From assembly GCF_000718165.1 (NCBI RefSeq), contig NZ_JOEY01000120.1, positions 1-6,315 on the forward strand: a DNA stretch of 6,315 nucleotides, in the 5' to 3' direction. Position 1 is the first letter of the stretch; each line of letters starts with the position of its first letter. The stretch is from Streptomyces fulvoviolaceus. Its GTDB lineage: Bacteria > Actinomycetota > Actinomycetes > Streptomycetales > Streptomycetaceae. This document shows, in pieces, positions 6,223 through 6,315 of this stretch. The notes beneath the pieces were generated by a model. It was not told where the DNA came from. It worked only from the letters and a program-made list of their open reading frames with translations, and searched no databases. Made by a program: the position numbers and the translations under genes.

Positions 6223-6315
6223 GCGCTGTTTCTCGGATCCCCTTACGTGGGTGGGGTGTTGGGGTCAGGCTGGCTGCATGGGACGTGGTGACCTGACGAA
6301 CGCGGAGTGGGATCG
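6220..6315 (+). mobile_element. left end of an IS5-family-like insertion sequence, partial
   Basis: From about 6222 the sequence changes character: lower GC, T-rich patches such as GCTGTTTCTCGGATC, and no continuation of the regulator frame beyond a TGA (- strand) at 6265-6267. A transposase-like start codon follows at 6278. The junction is CTAG at 6219-6222, so the element probably begins at or just inside it. The outer terminal repeat should start GGCGCTGTTTC or similar. The right end and the target duplication lie outside the window, so the exact boundary, the inverted repeat and the subgroup cannot be confirmed here. Confidence 0.65.
6278..6315 (+). CDS. 5' end of an IS5-family-like transposase, partial
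   Basis: The ATG at 6278 opens a frame reading MGRGDLTNAEWD, plus two bases of a CG- codon, before the window ends. From memory, an N-terminus of the form M-x-R-G-D-L-T-x-A-E-W is characteristic of IS5-family (IS112/IS1647-like) transposases abundant in Streptomyces, where it begins the N-terminal DUF4096-type domain before the DDE catalytic domain. Only 12 complete codons are present, so neither catalytic residues nor intactness can be judged. It reads away from the regulator remnant. No clear Shine-Dalgarno is seen. Confidence 0.72.
   Translation, partial: MGRGDLTNAEWD

Noticed and set aside
1..6315. CRISPR arrays, tRNA or rRNA genes, riboswitches
   Set aside because: No regularly spaced direct repeats, cloverleaf-like segments or conserved RNA cores were seen on either strand by eye.

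Overview
The window looks like Streptomyces chromosome. GC is very high, third codon positions are almost all G or C, and start codons are a mix of ATG, GTG and TTG. The genes abut or overlap in the order pcaF-pcaH-pcaG-pcaB-pcaL, as I recall it from the Streptomyces protocatechuate cluster. A GC-rich intergenic tail with a GCGCCCC/GGGGCGC hairpin also resembles one common in Streptomyces.

Region 1 (1-3951, + strand) is the distal part of a beta-ketoadipate (pca) operon. It holds the last 32 codons of the thiolase PcaF, then PcaH and PcaG (protocatechuate 3,4-dioxygenase beta and alpha), PcaB (3-carboxy-cis,cis-muconate cycloisomerase) and PcaL (a fusion of enol-lactone hydrolase PcaD with carboxymuconolactone decarboxylase PcaC). 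Together they open the protocatechuate ring, lactonise the product, decarboxylate it and hydrolyse it to beta-ketoadipate. PcaF then makes succinyl-CoA and acetyl-CoA, using a CoA transferase (PcaI/PcaJ) expected upstream of the window. pcaG/pcaB and pcaB/pcaL overlap through GTGA and TTGA junctions, each with a GGAG five bases before the downstream start, so translational coupling is likely.

Region 2 (3952-4807, + strand) is a short gap with a perfect 14-bp inverted repeat that runs over the start codon of a short-chain dehydrogenase/reductase (SDR). A TAnnnT -10-like hexamer six bases before the ATG suggests a leaderless transcript, so the SDR is probably its own transcription unit.

Region 3 (4808-6222, - strand) begins with a hairpin-rich intergenic repeat between convergent genes. 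A TPR-rich remnant follows that resembles the C-terminal half of a large ATP-binding LuxR-type (LAL/MalT-like) regulator. It has no helix-turn-helix at its C-terminus and is cut at its N-terminal side by an insertion sequence.

Region 4 (about 6220-6315) is the left end of that insertion sequence, with the first 12 complete codons of an IS5-family-like transposase. The apparent junction is a CTAG tetranucleotide.

I saw no new multi-gene system. The catabolic genes are conventional. The points worth a second look are the hairpin/leaderless start of the SDR, the doubly truncated regulator with its IS, and an unusual residue in PcaG.
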